Assembly: GCA_963969495.1 (NCBI GenBank)
Contig: OZ018331.1
Location: forward strand, 145,857,845-145,921,844
DNA length: 64,000 nt
Origin: Ceratothoa steindachneri
Lineage: Eukaryota; Arthropoda; Malacostraca; Isopoda; Cymothoidae
Direction: 5' to 3'
The notes beneath the pieces were generated by a model that was not told the origin of the DNA, searched no databases, and was given only the letters and a program-made list of their open reading frames with translations. The translations under genes and the position numbers were made by a program. This document shows positions 46,780 to 59,146 of this stretch, in pieces. The stretch's first letter is position 1; every line of letters starts with the position of its first letter.

Positions 46780-49740
46780 TAGGAGTGTGAGAATGCGTTG
46801 ATTTTAGAACCCTCTCCCCTCGGGTCTCGACCCTTAAACGTGTTCCCGTAAATGATAATAAATTCCTACATTTCCAAGCTTATTTTATTTATACCCTTAT
46901 CATGCCATCACTTAACTGGCATCGGCATTAGGATATTTGTGGTTCAATGCCGAGTCCCATGAGCGTTCCTCCATCACACACACAAATGGATATAACTAAA
47001 TTTTGTAAGCTGCATAACATATTTAAATCAAGTAAAATTTAGCTTTCTTATTACTATATACTTAAAGTATCATAAGAAGCTGTTTGTTATTCAAATGAGA
47101 ATAAGTCACTTGAGTTTAATTAGCAATTTGAATAAAATGAAATAAAACAAAATAAAATTGGAAATATGGAAAAAGAAAACACTTTAATCAACACCAATTA
47201 CTGATTGCTAATATAAGAAAATTAAAAGATAAAATACCTTATTATATGTAAAAACAATATAAAGACTAATTGCAAGTATATACCGAACCTTTTATATTTG
47301 TCAACAACTTCATTGGAATATTCGTATTTGCCAATACCTGTATTGAATATTACTTTTAGGCCTCCTTGCCTCTCCTCTTGTTGTAGCTCCGGATATTAAA
47401 CAAAGATTTTCATCACTAGATTCACTTGTAAAAAATAATTGAAAATAATATTTAAAATGAGGAAAAATAAATTATTTTATCCAGATGCAAGAAAAGAAAT
47501 GGACATCAAATGAAACTCGGCCAAATATTCATAACAATTGTTAAAATAGGCCTTAAATAGCCTCTTGTACGAGGCAAACATTATTTCGGTTTGATTTTTC
47601 AATCGACTTCTGGTCAGTGTTTGACATTTAGCTCCAGTTTATAAAGTAAATTTAAAATTTAAAGAACGTCAATATAATAACTTTGCAAGAAAAACAATGA
47701 CCATTATACTTGCTGAACTAAAATAGAGTAATTTAATACAAAAACGAAAGAGTTTGTGGGAAAGGATTCAAGTTTGATGACATTGTCTCCATTTATTTCC
47801 TTTCTGGTGAGTCAGGAGAGAAAGAATTTCATTTCTTTCGCTTACAAAATAATGAATACTGACATGCAAAGGTGTCGTTGTAGAAAAACATGAAATAGGA
47901 TGTGGTTCTGAGTGATAAATAGTAGCAAACTTGCTCGAAATCTGCCCAATTTATCACTTAAAGCGCAGAAAGTTGTCGAGCCTTTGAGGTGATATAATTA
48001 CTCACGGTGTGGTAGAATTCAAGTAGACTGAACCTGAACCCTTTTTGGCTTTCCCTCCAAAGATGCTGCGGAGGGAATACGACATCTCCAATATGCGGGG
48101 CAAGATTTCCGTGAGGGGGAGGGGGATTTAAATGGTGAGAATGAATTACTCGTTGGCCGGTATTGCTACTATTTAATTAGGCTTTGGTGGTTGGTGGGTT
48201 TAAACAGGAGAACAAAAATAATCTTTTAATCTTATATAAACAACAATAGATATTTACAGAATAATATACAAGCGATTTAGTTAACAACGTTACTAAACGG
48301 GATGAAATTAAAATGACAAGTAGGACTTAGCCGTACGAGGCTCAATAATTATTATAATAATTACCCGAAAGGGACCGGGGGGAGATTATGAGGTGAGTCA
48401 CTTCGTCAGAGAGCGTCACACCTCTTCGAAGATGAAGGAAAATATAAGTCTTACGATTTTCTGGAGAAGACCACGAGTCTGGGTACTCGAGGCAAAGTAT
48501 TTCTTCGAGGGGAGGGTTGAGTGCGATATTCCAGACTTAGTCTTCGTCGTTCCGAATATGGATTTCTGCTGCGAGACCAAATAGCACCGAGGTTTGTCGC
48601 TCGAGGATTGCGCGTCGTCAATGAATGATTCCAAAGACCTCTTATGATGCCGCGTGAATACCTTCTGTATTGTGTGAGCTTGCTTACTTAGGAGCAACGG
48701 AGGGACAGCTCACGACCCAAAAGCTTAAAAATACTTCGACGATTATCCTTGGGGTGGAGAATATATATTGCTACGCCGAAAGTTCCAATGTTTGCCAACG
48801 AAAGCGTTATCGGTTGACCCCACAGCGGTGAAGCAGGTAACACCATAAACGGGATCGGGTTTTGGCGCGTTATCGTTCCGGAAGTTTTCCGCTGGTCCGG
48901 AAGCAAGGCTACTTCGCTCGATATACCTTTTTCGTGACTCGATCACACACGTTCGCTCTCTCTCTCTCTCTCCTTTCCTAACACAAGGCTCTCTCCAGTT
49001 TTTTTAAACTTTTAGGTAGATTCTCAAAAAAGTGTTGAGATCCTATTGTGCAGAACCATTGAAATTAATACATGAGAATGTATATCAGTATGTGTGCTCT
49101 CAATCTAATTAAGTATACTTGTGTGAGCGTAATTGTAATGCTTTCTCACTTGTGGGTCTCTGAGACAAACTATGAATGTTAAATATTTGGAGCAGAGTGA
49201 GGAGAGTGAACAGGTTTCCCATGAAATGACATTTATGAATATTTAGATTTTTGTTATCTGTTACTTTTAAAAATAGTATCGCTCCTTTACGGTGGGGGCT
49301 TGAAGTTAATTATCTTGGCGGTGGAGTTTCGTTTTAATTTTTGTAGCACTCCATTATTTCATCCCCAAGTATGAAAGGGCTCTTAAGTTTTCTCAGCCGA
49401 CATTTGATATTTAGAATATACTGACAACATAATTGCTATCATGTAAAATAAGGTTATTTATTGATTATGTATAGTCTTCACGTGATAAGTTCTTTAGTTG
49501 CCAGTAATATGCGAGAATTATTACGGGATCAAGCTTTGTACATTGGAATCTGGGTTCATAAGTATATATGAATAATATCCAGGGTTATTTGATTGTTCCT
49601 ATCGAATAACATTCTTTTTCATCTCCGTCAAAAATCTGCATCCTTGTCTCAATCCTGTTTCCCTCTCAAGTCTGTCTTTGATAGTGTATGAGACAAAATC
49701 GTCACAGAATTAATTGTTTATCCAGATTTTAGGACCCATT
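46780..49740. other. Unassigned; GC-richer island 48040-48990
   Basis: AT-rich apart from 48040-48990, where GC content rises and a (CT)n run lies near 48957. Open frames at 48393-48584, 48416-48697 and 48688-48946 overlap on both strands and match nothing known. It may be LTR-like, but I see no paired copy. Confidence 0.4.
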
Positions 49741-49750
49741 CAGCATGGGT

Positions 49751-49950
49751 GACGGGTAATTTCATCGTGGACATTTAATAGACGGAAATTTCATCATCGG
49801 TAATTTCATTGTGGTAATTTCATCGCAAGAACTTTAGTCGCGTGGAATTTCTATCGCAGGTTATTTTATCGTGGGTAATTTCATCGCATAGAAATTTCAT
49901 CGATGATAATTTTGTCGCACGGTAGAAACGTACGTTAATTTCATCATCAT
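49751..49950 (-). repeat. Degenerate GATGAAATTACC array, inverted dispersed copy
   Basis: Read on the minus strand this has the same kind of units and the same opening order (GATGATGAAATTA, CGTACG, TCTACCGTGCGACAAAATT) as 1294-1477, with more divergence. In the minus orientation an (AT)n array again lies upstream (50106-50162), with (CA)n between. Confidence 0.85.
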
Positions 49951-50040
49951 GGATAGATTTTTTAATTAATTATTGTATTTTGGCTGCTTCATAAAATATT
50001 TTCGGCGGCACGTTAATTTTCGGAGCTGTAAAAACAAACA

Positions 50041-50068
50041 CACACACACATACACACACACACACACA
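50041..50068. repeat. (CA)n microsatellite
   Basis: CACA run with one T interruption next to the array copy. Confidence 0.95.
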
Positions 50069-50102
50069 TGGCCCGTGACTGTTTACCCATTTCTCGGGAG
50101 GC

Positions 50103-50105
<3 letters not shown>

Positions 50106-50162
<57 letters not shown>
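50106..50162. repeat. (AT)28 array
   Basis: Uninterrupted AT run bounding the small foldback module 2 on its left. Confidence 0.97.
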
Positions 50163-50166
<4 letters not shown>

Positions 50167-50335
50167 AGAAAGCACACAGGGAAAATTAATACTAGGATTC
50201 CAAGTACTTTCAAACTTTAATTCGAGCTTTTTATTACGGAAAGTACTTGGAATCCTCACATTAATTTTCTTATTTGGCTTTGTTGCATTTATTGCTAAAT
50301 CACGTGATACTTTGTGAGTTTTCCACACACACACA

Positions 50336-50340
<5 letters not shown>
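50163..50340. repeat. Foldback module 2 (short inverted repeat between (TA)n arrays)
   Basis: AAAATTAATACTAGGATTCC and AAGTACTTTC are mirrored by GAAAGTACTTGGAATCC and ATTAATTTTC across about 35 bases. The right outer part, CACGTGATACTTTGTGAGTTTT, is the complement of the left outer part of module 3 (AACTCACAAAGTATCACGTGA). (AT)n lies on the left; (CA)n then (AT)n on the right. Confidence 0.8.

Positions 50341-50375
<35 letters not shown>
50341..50375. repeat. (AT)17 array
   Basis: Bounds foldback module 2 on the right. Confidence 0.95.
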
Positions 50376-50377
<2 letters not shown>

Positions 50378-50403
50378 AGTGTGTGTTTGTGTGGGGATAT
50401 ATT

Positions 50404-50480
50404 AAGATGTAGTTCAATTGAGATCTAAGCGGTTGCTCGCTCCCTCTGTGTGTGCGGTTCGAATCCTACCCTAGCTCAGA
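50404..50480 (+). repeat. tRNA-derived SINE head, likely
   Basis: TAGTTCAATTGAG at 50410 fits the A box and GGTTCGAATCC at 50456 is a perfect B box, 46 bases apart as in a tRNA promoter. Acceptor and anticodon stems do not pair, so it is not a functional tRNA gene. It lies between two (AT)n-bounded modules. Confidence 0.5.
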
Positions 50481-50590
50481 TCTTTTCGAAGTAGGAAATA
50501 ACTATTTCTGAACAAAAATTATTACGTTTTCTCTTTCCTGCGGTCTGTTGGATTTATTTCATCATTCTCTCGCGCTGAGAGAGATATACA

Positions 50591-50616
<26 letters not shown>
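50591..50616. repeat. (AT)13 array
   Basis: Bounds foldback module 3 on the left. Confidence 0.95.
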
Positions 50617-50621
<5 letters not shown>

Positions 50622-51219
50622 GAAAAACTCACAAAGTATCACGTGAGGGTAGAAAATGAATGCAATGTCTCGCAAGTAAAAATGAAATGGTGTTTCCGAC
50701 TACTTTCGAACTTTATTAAGTTCCTTATCAAGGATGACTACAAGAAATAATATTATATTAGAGGTATATAAACGAAAGAAAAGTATAAAAGATCGCCTCA
50801 AAAACAAGAAATTACCAATTAAGAAGACGGAAGGGGGAAGGTAAAGATTATGTCACTGATATGTTATGTACATTGTAGTTTTTTTTATTTCGCCCTCCTC
50901 TTGCCTTCACCACTTTTTCACTCCTCTTTTCTTATCATCTCCCTCGTCAGGCTATCTCCATTTCTTTTAATCTGTTACCCTTTTATCTTCTTAGTTTGAC
51001 CTTACTACCTGCTTCTCGTCACTATTAATGTGAATCTTTACCTTCCCCTTTCCGTCTTCCTCATTTGTCATTTCTTGTTTTTGAGGCGGTCTTAAATACT
51101 TTTCTTTCGTATATTTACCTCTAATATAATATTATTTCTTTTAATTATTCTTTAAGGTACTTAAAGTTCGAAAGTACTAGAAAACACCATTTCTTTTTTT
51201 TCTGCGGTACATTGCATTC

Positions 51220-51220
<1 letters not shown>
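50617..51220. repeat. Foldback module 3 (long inverted repeat between (TA)n arrays)
   Basis: The left arm (50617-50851) and right arm (about 51030-51220) are diverged inverted copies like module 1, around a spacer of about 180 bases that is itself partly module 1-like (TCTGTTACCC, TTTGACCTTACTACCTGC). The left arm holds the stem GAACTT/AAGTTC (50708-50723) and the GAAA complement. On the minus strand it reads CCTTGATAAG before the stem. The right arm has lost part of this hairpin. It ends GCATTCG against (TA)n. Confidence 0.88.
50704..50730 (-). ncRNA. Hammerhead-like stem-loop in foldback module 3, left arm
   Basis: Minus strand: CCTTGATAAG, then stem GAACTT with loop AATA and AAGTTC, then GAAAG. 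TTGATAA stands where a hammerhead has CTGATGA, with one extra G before the stem. It is the best-preserved of the foldback-arm copies, but still not canonical. Confidence 0.3.

Positions 51221-51255
<35 letters not shown>
51221..51255. repeat. (TA)17 array
   Basis: Bounds foldback module 3 on the right. Confidence 0.95.
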
Positions 51256-51257
<2 letters not shown>

Positions 51258-51259
51258 TT

Positions 51260-52130
51260 TTAAAAAAATAGCATAATGCATCCACATTTCCCCACCTCCC
51301 TTTCGGGCGGGTCGATTAGCAAACATTGCCCTTTCGGCCCAGTATCTGATGGTCACCCGCCGGAAGAACCCGCCGACTGGTTATCGATAGATGGGAGCCC
51401 ATCTTGACTTCCGGCGGTTCCCGAAAGTTTACTAAGAATGAAGTGTAGGAGATAATTAAGCCTCTCTCACCAGAAGAAGGGCGCTTGATATCAAATCTAC
51501 TTCCAGAGCCATGTGAACCTCTTTCGAGTTTCGAGTATAAAAGATGAATTCTTTTAACCCTCGGTAGTAGAGCTTGCACAGCGTCTGACGGGGCAGGAAT
51601 TGCCATCTCTCTCGGTGTAGTGGTAAATCTTCGAAGCAGCAAGTCTTTAGAGAGGAGATCGGTCTCAGTTAGGGAGGTTCCTCACCCCGTTGGTCAGCAA
51701 GTCAGTGCAGAGCCAGGCTCGTACTCACGTTTTCAGAGCCGAAGCTACAAACAGCCTCAATTTGGTTCCCTAAGCGAGAAAACTACATTTCTTCTTTTAT
51801 CCATGACCCTACGCGTCGATAGGTTACTTCGACCCCCATCACAGAGGCACCCAAGATTACTCCGAGTTCACGAGCGTGAGGCCCTCTTTAACAAGATGTT
51901 CCCATCACCGCCTTCTTCCAGCAGAATAGAGACGGAATTGTGAGATCAACACCGGTCCCCGGAGAACCTACCTCATCGTCTCCACCCCTTATCTCACCAC
52001 CTTCACTTACCAGCGCCACCCGAACATCAGCTTCAAAGGTAACCCTTCCCCTTCCCAACTTAACCGCGAAGCTTACCAACATTACAAGCGTATAGAGATT
52101 TACATAGTGAATAGTTATTTACAAGCCAAG
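51260..52130. other. GC-richer island, unassigned
   Basis: Composition is near balanced over about 800 bases. Open frames at 51316-51642 (minus) and 51620-51943 (plus) are unrecognised. No splice or domain signals I can defend. Confidence 0.4.
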
Positions 52131-52141
52131 CACCTTATTTG

Positions 52142-52143
52142 TA

Positions 52144-52166
<23 letters not shown>
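52142..52166. repeat. Short (TA)n array
   Basis: TA run of about 25 bases followed by a T-run. Confidence 0.9.
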
Positions 52167-52174
<8 letters not shown>

Positions 52175-52384
52175 TCTTGTTTAGTGTTTATTAAAACATT
52201 ATTTTCATATCGTTAGTTATCTAACATCCTTCGGTTCGCTTTCTGGCAAAGTTTATTGCAATGCCTTCGTAGCCAAACTCTAAGCACTCTTAGTCAATTA
52301 ACCATTCACGGCACTGGCCGAACGAAGTATAAGGAGTAGTACGACGACTCCTCCGCATTCGGGATAATAGGATATATATATATA

Positions 52385-53561
<1,177 letters not shown>

Positions 53562-53772
53562 GCAGGTTGGGTAAGACGGACTACTTAACAAAAGAACGAA
53601 TCTAGAGACCACATTTATATAATTTTGTGAGGCTTAGGGGTTGTGATGATGCTTTGCTCTGTCATGATTACAATATGCACCCTGGTTATGGTTTTTGGAG
53701 GAAAAGATTGAAACGCGGAATGTTAAAAAAAACTATTCTAATACCAACAAAATAAATAAATAAATATATATT

Positions 53773-53938
<166 letters not shown>

Positions 53939-54025
53939 ATAAATTGAGTCATGCTTCGTAAATCTCGATTTTACTATGTAGGTTATAGCTAGCACCAGTA
54001 TTCGGAACATATATATTTTGGAACG

Positions 54026-54054
54026 TTTCGAACATTAGCTATGTTCATTCTCAG
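54026..54054 (-). ncRNA. Hammerhead-like core in the Penelope-like element tail
   Basis: Minus strand: CTGAGAA, T, stem GAACAT with loop AGCTA and ATGTTC, then GAAACG. A hammerhead core is CTGANGA, stem II, GAAA. Here one core base differs (the catalytic G before the last A is A) and a T is inserted before the stem. Hammerheads are known in Penelope-like element termini, and this lies about 120 bases before the (GT)n/(TA)n end, as expected. Stems I and III are not convincing by eye. Probably an inactivated ribozyme. Confidence 0.45.
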
Positions 54055-54509
54055 TCTCTACCGGAGTAAATCAACATGAAAGTAAGCAAGCTTAAAATAC
54101 ATAAAGTTTATGTATAAGTTTAAAGTTTGTTGAATTTGAGATAAATTAATGCGACAATTTAATAATGAATAAATTTAGAGTTTCGTAAATTTTCAAGGAA
54201 ATAAAAATTAAGGAGAGGACAATGCGAACTTACAAAGGAAAACACTGCAAAATTATCAAAACAAACTGAGAAAACAATGCAAAGATTAAAATTAAATATT
54301 TGAATGAACAATTTCCAACTTAAGAGAAGGATGGGAATCGTATGATTTAAAATTTAATGTGAGTTAAACATGGCAGTTGTATAAAATAATTAAAATATTA
54401 TTAACCAACTAATGGAACATTATAATTATCGGGTCTTTGAGTGAGTTGTTATTACATTTGAGGTAAAAATAAATTATAAAACAAACTAAATTTAAAATAT
54501 TTGAATTAA

Positions 54510-56470
54510 TAGATATAAAGTAGTGTCGACGACTACCTCGAATTTAATTCTGAATAAATAATGATTCCAGAATGTTATGATCTACGTATTTATCCGCAGA
54601 ACGCCAAACCTTGAAATTTTAGGAGGAAAATAATGAGGGACAGGTATCTGAATGATTCCTCATTGCAGAGAATTACGGTTTAACAATGTGTCTGTCTGTA
54701 TAGTGTGAACCCCCGTATGTTTACAAATCCTCAGCTTCAATTGTAGCGTAGCTTTACCTACGTAGCGAGTTTGGCAGCTCGCACACATAAATTGATAAAC
54801 TAGTTAAGACCTGAGTAGCAAGGGTAGTTTCTCCTTATGAGACAAATAGGTTTTAATAGAGATAGTATTAATTCTGATACAGTAGAATTTGATTCATGGA
54901 TAAACTTTAGATAATAATTGTTGTAAGTCTAAGATGAGTTTGTTGGTCAGCGAGCCTACATATGTAGTTTATTTGGAGATACATTTTCTGTTTTGATACA
55001 TTAGATTTGAAGAGAGGAATCACGTGTAATTTTTTGAGGAAAAATTTAATAAATTTTTCAAGTAATGATGCTGGGAATGAATTAAATTTAAAAAATTGTT
55101 TGACATAGACATTTCTTTATGAAAATTGTTCCAGTGAGAGCATATTTTGAAAGCACGATTTCTTCTTCACCTTATAGATGATATTTTGAGGCAGTTTGGT
55201 AAACTCGAGAAATAATTAGTAAAAAGCAGAGTGGATGTGGGTTTTCTATATACTGAAGTGTAAATTTTATTGTCTGACCTGGTAATCTTAATGTCCAAAA
55301 ATAAAAGAGTTAATAGTTTCATGCTCCAAGGTAAATTTGATTTTATCATGCTGGCAATTGATGTAGTTTTGAAGCGGGAAGTCATGATTCCTATTTTTAA
55401 AGAAAATGAAGCTATCATCAATCTATCTATTATAGAGTATAGGTTTGAACTGTTGTGTTGAATTGGACATCCAGTCTTGTTCTATTTTATGCAGAAAGGC
55501 ATTTGCAAACGATGGACCCATAGGTGAGCCAATTACCATCCCATCTCTTTGTTTAAAAGGCTATTATTAAATATTAATATTGTCTTCAACGGGCAATTTA
55601 ATAAGTCTAGAAAAATCGGTTTATTTAGACAAAGAACTGTGAAATTTGTGTTAAAATGTGAATCAAATATTATATTACAAGTTTGAAGAACATGAGATGT
55701 TGGTGAATAGTGATTCAACATCGAAACTAGACATATAATAATGGGAAAATCTAGAGGAATTAATTAAATCTACTAACTCAAAAGAATCCTGTATAGTGAA
55801 CTCATTTTTAGTAATAGGCTCTATTATGGGTATCAAAAATTTACAAAGATTATAAGTAGGTGTATTAATTGCCGAAAGGATCGGGCGAATTGGCAGTCCG
55901 GCCATATGGAGGTCATAGTGTACACCAGAAGTTAAACCTGAAGTGAAAAGTCTATGGTAATGTACTCCAGACAATCCTTTAGACTTAACCTTAGGAAGAA
56001 ATCTGTTAATTTTTTCCTCTCTACTAATGACACTTTGAAATGGATCACAATCAACTTTAAGAAATTTAGAAGAATCATTTAATATAGAATTCAGTTTATT
56101 AACAATATCACACCTCTGCTTCTATCAGGTTTACATATGACTAAATCTGGCCGTTTTAAGTTCTTTAAAATATTAATATCAGAAAAAGTGAAGATGGGAT
56201 TGAAATTCTTAAACGGGTTAAACTTATGTATGTGTGAGTGTGCTATAGACTTTAGGTTATTAACAACATAAGAAAAACAGACTGCCAAAGTGGTAAACTA
56301 ATTATGTGTGAAACTATAACTTTGAATTCATGAAGATAATTAATACAGCTAATCATAAAACAAGGCAATTTAAAATTCATTCCTTGAGCTAAAATTGTTT
56401 TAGGGTCTTTGGTTAAAATGGAGTCGCTAAAATTGAAAATTACGTTATCTGGATCAATTGACATAACTGA
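54510..56470 (-). pseudogene. Penelope-like reverse transcriptase with GIY-YIG tail, broken
   Basis: Minus strand segments in order: NVIFNFSDSILTKDPKTIL and QGMNFKLP (56440-56370); VICKPDRSRGVILLIN (about 56110); GLPIRPILSAINTPTYNL, IQDSFEL and FDVESLFTNI (55910-55690), the reverse transcriptase finger and first catalytic aspartate; DGMVIGSPMGPSFANAFL (about 55540-55480); YRQ.DDSFIFF, the altered YxDD box; TSVYRKPTSTLLF (about 55240). Downstream, after shifts, come AEDL*TYGGSHYTDRHIVKP and SAMRNHSDTC, then FKVWRSADKYVD..ILESLFI (54740-54540), which resembles the C-terminal half of the GIY-YIG domain in this group. In the YxDD box, Y.DDS survives as an interrupted IDDSF. It cannot make a working protein. 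Confidence 0.82.
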
Positions 56471-56475
56471 AGAAA

Positions 56476-56478
<3 letters not shown>

Positions 56479-56560
<82 letters not shown>

Positions 56561-56592
56561 TAGTTAATGATAAGACACATACAAACACAAAT

Positions 56593-56690
<98 letters not shown>
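56479..56690. repeat. (AT)n - (CA)n - (AT)n arrays
   Basis: AT 56479-56557, spacer TTAGTTAATGATAAGACAC..., AC 56593-56608, AT 56609-56690 with two interruptions. The first run abuts the 5-prime end of the Penelope-like element. Confidence 0.97.
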
Positions 56691-57017
56691 CCGTAAGGAG
56701 AAGCTCTGCTTCGGTTCGTTTCGGGCTTAGTTTCTTCCCGCCTACCCAGAAATGGGGCAGGTAGTCTCGGGCCATTAAATAATTATCAAAATTTTAAGTC
56801 AGACGCATTCCTTACAGATAGCTTAGCTCTCCTCTATTTTCCCTCTTAGAAGAAGGCAAACATTTCATGTCAGGGGACATTGAGGACGTAGCATCCCTAC
56901 GTCTAAAGAAAGTAAACAGTAAGGGAAAAATTTAGCATGGATCTTGGTTGGGGTACCAAACTCCCGCCAGAATAAAGCCAGCTCAAACGCCGTAAATATT
57001 GCTTCCAATTGCGAGTA
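56691..57017. other. Unassigned, moderately GC-rich
   Basis: About 330 bases between the microsatellite and mariner M2, with a GC-richer start (TTCGGTTCGTTTCGGG). No feature recognised. Confidence 0.4.
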
Positions 57018-57019
57018 TA

Positions 57020-57936
57020 CGAGGGGTGGTCAATAAATTTTGAAATTCGGATATAAGGAAACAAGATATCAGGAAAAGTGTTTTATTATTTTTCAATATA
57101 ACTACCCTCGACTTTAATGCACCTACGCCACTTGTCCCTGAGGCATCGAATTGCCGACAACCAGAAATCTCCCGACTGCTGGATGGCGAGCTGGACATCT
57201 TCATCGTCCCCAAACTGGCGTCCACGCAGTGCAGCCTTGAGCTGAAGGAATAAAAAGTAGTCGCTCTGGGCTACATCTGGCCTGTATGGAGGATGGTTAA
57301 ACTCCTCGAATCCGCACTTGCGCAGGGCAGCTTCTGCAACTCTAGCCTAGGGGAATTTGACGACGTTGAAGTCTATAATGGGGCGTAAGGTTTTTAGGGA
57401 CCCAATGGGCAGAGACCTTGGTCATGGCCAAATTGTCGTGAAAGATGTTGATAACATTTCCATGTAATATTACAAGTTCTCGCTCGAAATCCTTGACCTT
57501 CACCTGTCGATTTTCGAGGATCATCCTCACCACACGGGCCACATTGTCCTCGTTGGTCACGTCTGACGGGCGTCCTGGACGGGAGTCATCTTCAAGGGAC
57601 TCACGACCATGGCAGAACTATCTATTCCAGCGAGCAATGCTTTCATAGGAAGGGGTGGTGTCGGTGTACACTGCAACCATGCGTTCATGGATCTCTTTTG
57701 CATTCTTGCCTTTCTTGGTCAAATATTTGATCATTGCGCGGTGCTTAACCTTTTCCATTGTTGAAAAATCTGCGAATGACGATCTGCGATCAGCTACTGC
57801 TACTTAAATAGACGAGGTAGGAGCCTGCGGCTGCAGATTCTGACTTGTCATAACTTTCCATAACACCCCCACAAACAGCCATCCACCTTCTTGTGTTTTG
57901 CCCTACCGATTGGCAAAACTTATTGATCACCCCTCG
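57020..57936 (-). mobile_element. Mariner element M2, internally deleted, same deletion as M1
   Basis: A 917-base element between TA dinucleotides. Left end CGAGGGGTGGTCAATAA; right end on the minus strand CGAGGGGTGATCAATAAG; about 21 of the first 23 bases match. It aligns with M1 end to end except for small indels (a 15-base insertion near 57463 relative to M1, a shorter 3-prime coding end), and the large deletion joins at the same place. Confidence 0.95.
57086..57758 (-). pseudogene. Mariner transposase with deleted catalytic core (M2)
   Basis: From ATG at 57758 the sequence gives MEKVKHRAMIKYLTKKGKNA and IHERMVAVYTDT. Then, past stops, RPGRPSDVTNEDNVARVVRM, ENRQVKVKDFERELV.LHGNV, NIFHDNLAMTKVSAHWVPKN and RLQRRQIPLG. 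It then passes directly into the region matching VAEAALRKCGFEEF of the C-terminal third. The motifs with the first two catalytic aspartates are absent. The C terminus VEGSYIEK is retained before TAA. GNVINI is complete here but shortened in M1 (GSVINI), so the two copies differ in small indels while sharing the deletion. Confidence 0.92.
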
Positions 57937-58214
57937 TATACTTTATATATACCCTTCTATTCATTACCTCCCCCGAGGTGGTCCACACGTTCCTATAATG
58001 TTATACCTTATATTACTTGTGCATGCAGGGGATCCATAAATTTTCTTCTTTTATTTTATTTATTAATATATTACATAAAGAGTGTTTCACAAAAGAATGA
58101 GAAACAAACGCCTTAAATTTCACTTCCAGTATCATTGAATGTTATAGGGAAAGAACACTCACATCAAAAGAACAAATAACATGCCAAGGTAAACAATCAT
58201 TTAATTACAAGGAA
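57937..58214. other. No recognisable feature
   Basis: AT-rich spacer between mariner M2 and the MULE relic. Confidence 0.45.
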
Positions 58215-59140
58215 GTTAGTGAACATTTCAAAATGCTAAATTATGAGTGATACCTTTTAAATAATCAGGTATTTCGCGAATTACTAAGTCATCGACGATG
58301 CGGTGTATTCTTGTAGCACTATCTTTATATTTGTTTCTCTGGGCGGAAATTTCTGCACCGGCAACATATTGTTCGATTTTGGCTGCGTTATTTTTCTTCG
58401 GCGCACCTTGGAGGGACGCCTCAAACAATTTATCAATATATGGGAAAAGCGAGATGCTCGACGTACTTGACGACGATCAGGGCGTCCAATCCATGTGTCT
58501 TCAAAATAATCCATCACTGGCTGAGCTAAATCGAGAAATCCATTATTGACGCGCAAATATTCAAAATAACCAACTACGTCGTCTAGTGGGCCAAATGCAA
58601 TGGCTGCAATCATTCGTATTTTTACCGTAAATTCTGCATCGTTTTGATATATTTGCTGCATTTCTTTTGCTGAATACTTCGATATACACACTGAGAAAAA
58701 TAAAAAAAGTAAACTTTTTGTTCAGAATCCGAAAAGGTTGCACGAAAAGCATTGAGTGCTGCTCTTTGAAAGTCTGTAGGTAATAAGTGTGAGTCCAAGT
58801 TTTTTATCTCACATAAAAATCTAGTATGCTTTTCTTCATTTTTCCTTGACATTAAAATATGAAGCAGAGGAATATCCTCTCCATTTATGACGCCCTAAAA
58901 TGTAGAGAGCCTGCCCAATAAAGAGGCAACAGTTTTAAATGTTCCATCAGCATACCAACAGGCTCAATTGGATAATAAAAGCAGATTTCACAGAGTTGTA
59001 AATATTAGGAGTCTATCTGGACCATCGTTGCAGTCAAACAGAAGAAAGGGTTGATTCAAATGTGTTATTAGGCATGCAGGAGGAATGTCCAATTTACTTA
59101 AACTTGCTAGAATAGGAGGTACTTGGTCTTTAATATTTCT
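58215..59140 (-). pseudogene. MULE-type (Mutator-like) transposase relic
   Basis: Minus strand in order: KLDIPPACLITHLNQPFLL, DGPDRLLIFTTL, WYADGTFKTVASL (the first catalytic aspartate, YADGTF), GEDIPLLHILMSRKNEEKH, DFQRAALNAFRATF, IRMIAAIAFGPLDDVV, VMDYFEDTWIGRPDRRQ and, after a deletion and frameshift, KIEQYVAGAEISAQRNKYKD and YLKGITHNLAF. This is the remembered order of MULE transposases found with FLYWCH fingers in animals (ADGTF, AINAF, FH.SQ, Y.E.TWIG, EQY..G, YLRGI.HN). The RTNN.VEGWH region between TWIG and EQY is missing and the zinc finger is not seen. Several stops; inactive. Confidence 0.82.
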
Positions 59141-59146
59141 CGTGTT

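Larger units (their letters stand above)
53939..56478 (-). mobile_element. Penelope-like retroelement, decayed
   Basis: On the minus strand, from a (TA)n array at 56479-56557 to the (GT)n/(AT)n array ending at 53938, lie in order an N-terminal segment, a reverse transcriptase, a GIY-YIG-like endonuclease region and a tail with a hammerhead-like stem-loop. This is the domain order of Penelope-like elements and distinguishes it from LINEs and LTR elements. TA-rich arrays at both ends fit the known association of such elements with microsatellites. Stops and frameshifts throughout. Confidence 0.82.

Noticed and set aside
50404..50480. Functional tRNA gene
   Set aside because: A and B boxes are good, but acceptor and anticodon stems do not pair; more likely a SINE head.
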